A DNA stretch of 6,759 nucleotides, from assembly GCA_030673005.1 (NCBI GenBank), contig DAOVFI010000131.1, forward strand, positions 1-6,759, in the 5' to 3' direction. The notes below the pieces were generated by a model. It worked only from the letters and a program-made list of their open reading frames with translations. It did no database searches and was not told the DNA's origin. Shown piece by piece: positions 5,073-6,759 of this stretch (within the stretch, counting starts at the first letter, position 1; every line of letters starts with the position of its first letter). The position numbers were made by a program, and so were the translations under genes. The DNA is from Planctomycetales bacterium (GTDB lineage Bacteria > Planctomycetota > Phycisphaerae > SM23-33).

Positions 5073-5825
5073 ATGGCGATGCTGGAGATAAAAAACCTGA
5101 GCCTGTCGGTCAACGGCGATAAGAAGATACTTAACGACTTGAGCCTGGACCTGTGGGAAGGTTATGTCCACGCTATCGTCGGGCCTAACGGGGCGGGCAA
5201 ATCGACACTGGCATCGACGATCATGGGCCTGGCCGGGTATCGTGATATCGAAGGCGAGATGATTTTTGAAGGTGAGTCGCTCCTGGGTCTTTCCGTGGAC
5301 CGGCGGGCGCGTAAGGGGATCACGCTTGCCTGGCAGGAGCCTGCCCGCTTCGAGGGCCTGACTGTAAGGAAATTCATCCGCGCCGCCGCCGACGATATGA
5401 CGGATAGCGCCGTCGCCGACGTGCTGGAGAAGGTGGGACTGGCGCCGCTGCTGTATATGTCGCGTGCGGTCGATAAAACCCTCAGCGGCGGAGAACGCAA
5501 AAAACTGGAACTGGCGTCAATCCTGGCGATGAGGCCGAGGCTTGTCATGCTTGATGAGCCTGACAGCGGTATCGACGTCGAAAGCCTCCGGCGGATCAGG
5601 GACGCCATCGCGCTGCTCAAGTCCGGCGGTACGACCGTCGCACTGATTACGCACAGTCTGGAGGTGTTGTCCTGGGCCGAGCACGCCTTCCTGATGTGCT
5701 GCGGAAAGATACTGGACAAGGGAAGTATCGAGAACATAAGTCGATATTTCAAAGACCGTTGCATCCCCTGCGACCACAAGAACCTGCCGCAGTTGAAAGG
5801 GATTTCGCCAAGTGGACAGTCTTGA
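5073..5825 (+). CDS. sufC: SufC-type Fe-S cluster assembly ATPase (SmsC-like)
   Basis: A 250-residue soluble ABC ATPase without membrane segments, the usual SufC length. Motifs: Walker A GPNGAGKST 37-45, Q-loop Q88, signature LSGGERKKLEL 137-147, Walker B RLVMLDEPDSGID 156-168, H-loop H194. The DEPDSGID stretch and the GERKKLE signature extension are typical of SufC rather than of transporter ATPases. In the SUF system SufC dimerises on the SufB/SufD scaffold and couples ATP use to cluster assembly in the cytosol. The next gene starts inside this one (14-base overlap), so the two products are probably translationally coupled. ATG 5073 is preferred because of AAGGA at 5061-5065. A short C-terminal tail carries a CxxC (C230, C233) after MCCG 208-211, which I do not recall as a SufC feature. 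No sufS, sufE or sufU lies in the window. Confidence 0.92.
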   Translation: MAMLEIKNLSLSVNGDKKILNDLSLDLWEGYVHAIVGPNGAGKSTLASTIMGLAGYRDIEGEMIFEGESLLGLSVDRRARKGITLAWQEPARFEGLTVRKFIRAAADDMTDSAVADVLEKVGLAPLLYMSRAVDKTLSGGERKKLELASILAMRPRLVMLDEPDSGIDVESLRRIRDAIALLKSGGTTVALITHSLEVLSWAEHAFLMCCGKILDKGSIENISRYFKDRCIPCDHKNLPQLKGISPSGQS

Positions 5826-6732
5826 CCTGATCAAATTCGCCAATATTCACGCAGCCATTGACGATGCCGACACGGCCCACCTGGTCATCGGTCTGAACAA
5901 GGTTGTCAGCAGCCGGACCGTCGCCGGGCTTGACGTGGACGTGCAGGAGGCGCCCGACGGCGTGAAACTGCGCATTACCGTGGCAGAGGGAACCGCCATC
6001 GCCAGACCGGTGCACATGTGCTTCGGACTGCTACAGGAGGCGGGGATTCAGAAAATCGACATGGACATCGATATCGAGGCCGGTGCGAAGATAGACGTTA
6101 TCGCCCATTGCGTCTTTCCGAACGCCACAGACGTCAGGCACGAGATGGACGCGCAAATCCGCGTCGGCGAGCAGGCTCGCTATACGTATTTCGAGCGGCA
6201 CATCCACCCCGAGACCGGCGGCGTTACGGTTATCCCGAAGGCGCGGGTTGAACTGGCCGACGGGGCGCGTTTTAAGACAGAATTCGAACTGGTTGAAGGT
6301 CGGGTCGGCGTGATCGACATCGACTACGAGACCACCTGCGGGCCTGACAGCGTCATGGAAATGACCTCCAGGATTCGCGGCAGGGGCGACGACGTCATTA
6401 AAATCCGCGAGACAGGCCATCTCATCGGGCAGCGCAGTCGGGGCGTCCTGACCAGCCGGGTGGCGGTGCGCGACAACGCACGCGCCGAGGTGTACAATAA
6501 ACTCACCGCCACCGCCGCTTACGCACGCGGGCACGTCGATTGCAAGGAAATCATCCAGGACAGCGCCGGCGCAAAGGCAGTTCCAATCGTCGAGGTCAAT
6601 CACCCCAAGGCCCACATCACCCACGAGGCCGCCATCGGCAGCGTCGATACCCGGCAACTCGAAACCCTGATGGCCCGCGGACTGAACGAAGACGAAGCGT
6701 CCGACCTTATCGTGTCGGGCCTGCTGAGTTGA
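5812..6732 (+). CDS. sufB: Short SufB/SufD-family Fe-S scaffold (SmsB-like)
   Basis: A 306-residue protein with the SufB/D core: a run of beta-rich segments (about 50-245) and the C-terminal signature EVNHPKAHITHEAAIGSVD (261-279), then a helical tail (DTRQLETLMARGLNEDEASDLIVSGLL). It is much shorter than E. coli SufB (about 495 residues) or SufD (about 423), lacking most of the N-terminal domain, and matches the size of archaeal and SMS-type scaffolds. By alignment from memory, C244 (VDCKEII) falls at E. coli SufB Cys405 and H271/E272 (HEA) at His433/Glu434, residues important for cluster assembly. That favours SufB-like over SufD-like function, but the assignment is tentative. Start GTG 5812 has AAAGGGA about ten bases upstream and overlaps sufC by 14 bases, implying coupled translation. 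It would act as the cytosolic scaffold with the upstream ATPase. Confidence 0.9.
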   Translation: MDSLDLIKFANIHAAIDDADTAHLVIGLNKVVSSRTVAGLDVDVQEAPDGVKLRITVAEGTAIARPVHMCFGLLQEAGIQKIDMDIDIEAGAKIDVIAHCVFPNATDVRHEMDAQIRVGEQARYTYFERHIHPETGGVTVIPKARVELADGARFKTEFELVEGRVGVIDIDYETTCGPDSVMEMTSRIRGRGDDVIKIRETGHLIGQRSRGVLTSRVAVRDNARAEVYNKLTATAAYARGHVDCKEIIQDSAGAKAVPIVEVNHPKAHITHEAAIGSVDTRQLETLMARGLNEDEASDLIVSGLLS

Positions 6733-6759
6733 GCGAAAAAAACATCACAGATGCCTTGC
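6729..6759 (+). CDS. Possible start of a further gene, truncated by window edge
   Basis: TTG 6729-6731 overlaps the scaffold stop TGA 6730-6732, and the frame reads MSEKNITDAL to the edge. The stop/start overlap is typical of coupled operon genes, and the residues look like a normal polar N-terminus. Only ten codons are visible and no Shine-Dalgarno is obvious, so no function can be given. Confidence 0.25.
   Translation, partial: MSEKNITDAL

Noticed and set aside
5073..5825. Third subunit (ATPase) of the neighbouring exporter
   Set aside because: Both exporter proteins already carry their own ATPase domain, and this ATPase has SufC-type motifs and overlaps a SufB/D-family gene.

Overview
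The window reads as a GC-rich, probably anaerobic bacterial chromosome fragment, with all credible genes on the + strand. A Planctomycetota-like source is my guess. It rests on composition, GC-rich palindromic repeats, tandem heptamers beside a four-helix S23-type gene, and a compact SufC/SufB pair; no rRNA or other taxonomic marker is present to confirm it.

Layout. (1) 1-223 is the 3' end of an unrecognised gene. (2) 224-604 holds no gene. It is dominated by a nested palindromic element (262-569) closed by a perfect 29-bp inverted repeat and containing three further hairpin arms, followed by two 18-bp direct-repeat units. (3) 605-2440 and 3095-4957 encode two type IV (MsbA/BmrA-like) ABC half-exporters. 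Their nucleotide-binding motifs are complementary: the first has Asp in place of the catalytic Glu with a canonical LSGGQ, the second has the Glu with a degenerate LSTGQ. This is the pattern of asymmetric heterodimeric exporters such as TM287/288, BmrCD and LmrCD. (4) Between these partners lies about 650 bp carrying a lower-GC S23/IVP-type four-helix-bundle gene (2549-2953), flanked by arrays of one 7-bp repeat in opposite orientation (2437-2485 and 3047-3088). The arrangement looks like an insertion into the exporter operon. (5) 4958-5072 is a short intergenic stretch with AT-rich repeats and a good Shine-Dalgarno site. (6) 5073-5825 is SufC and 5812-6732 a short SufB/SufD-type scaffold. They overlap by 14 bases and resemble the two-gene SUF-like minimal system (SMS) described in archaea and anaerobic bacteria. 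A possible further gene starts at the extreme right edge.

How the genes work together. The two ABC half-transporters probably form one membrane exporter of unknown substrate. SufC is a soluble ABC ATPase that would power Fe-S cluster assembly on the neighbouring scaffold. I see no direct functional link between the exporter and the Fe-S module beyond shared strand and proximity. The items most worth following are the nested palindrome at 262-569 and the heptamer-flanked S23 unit.
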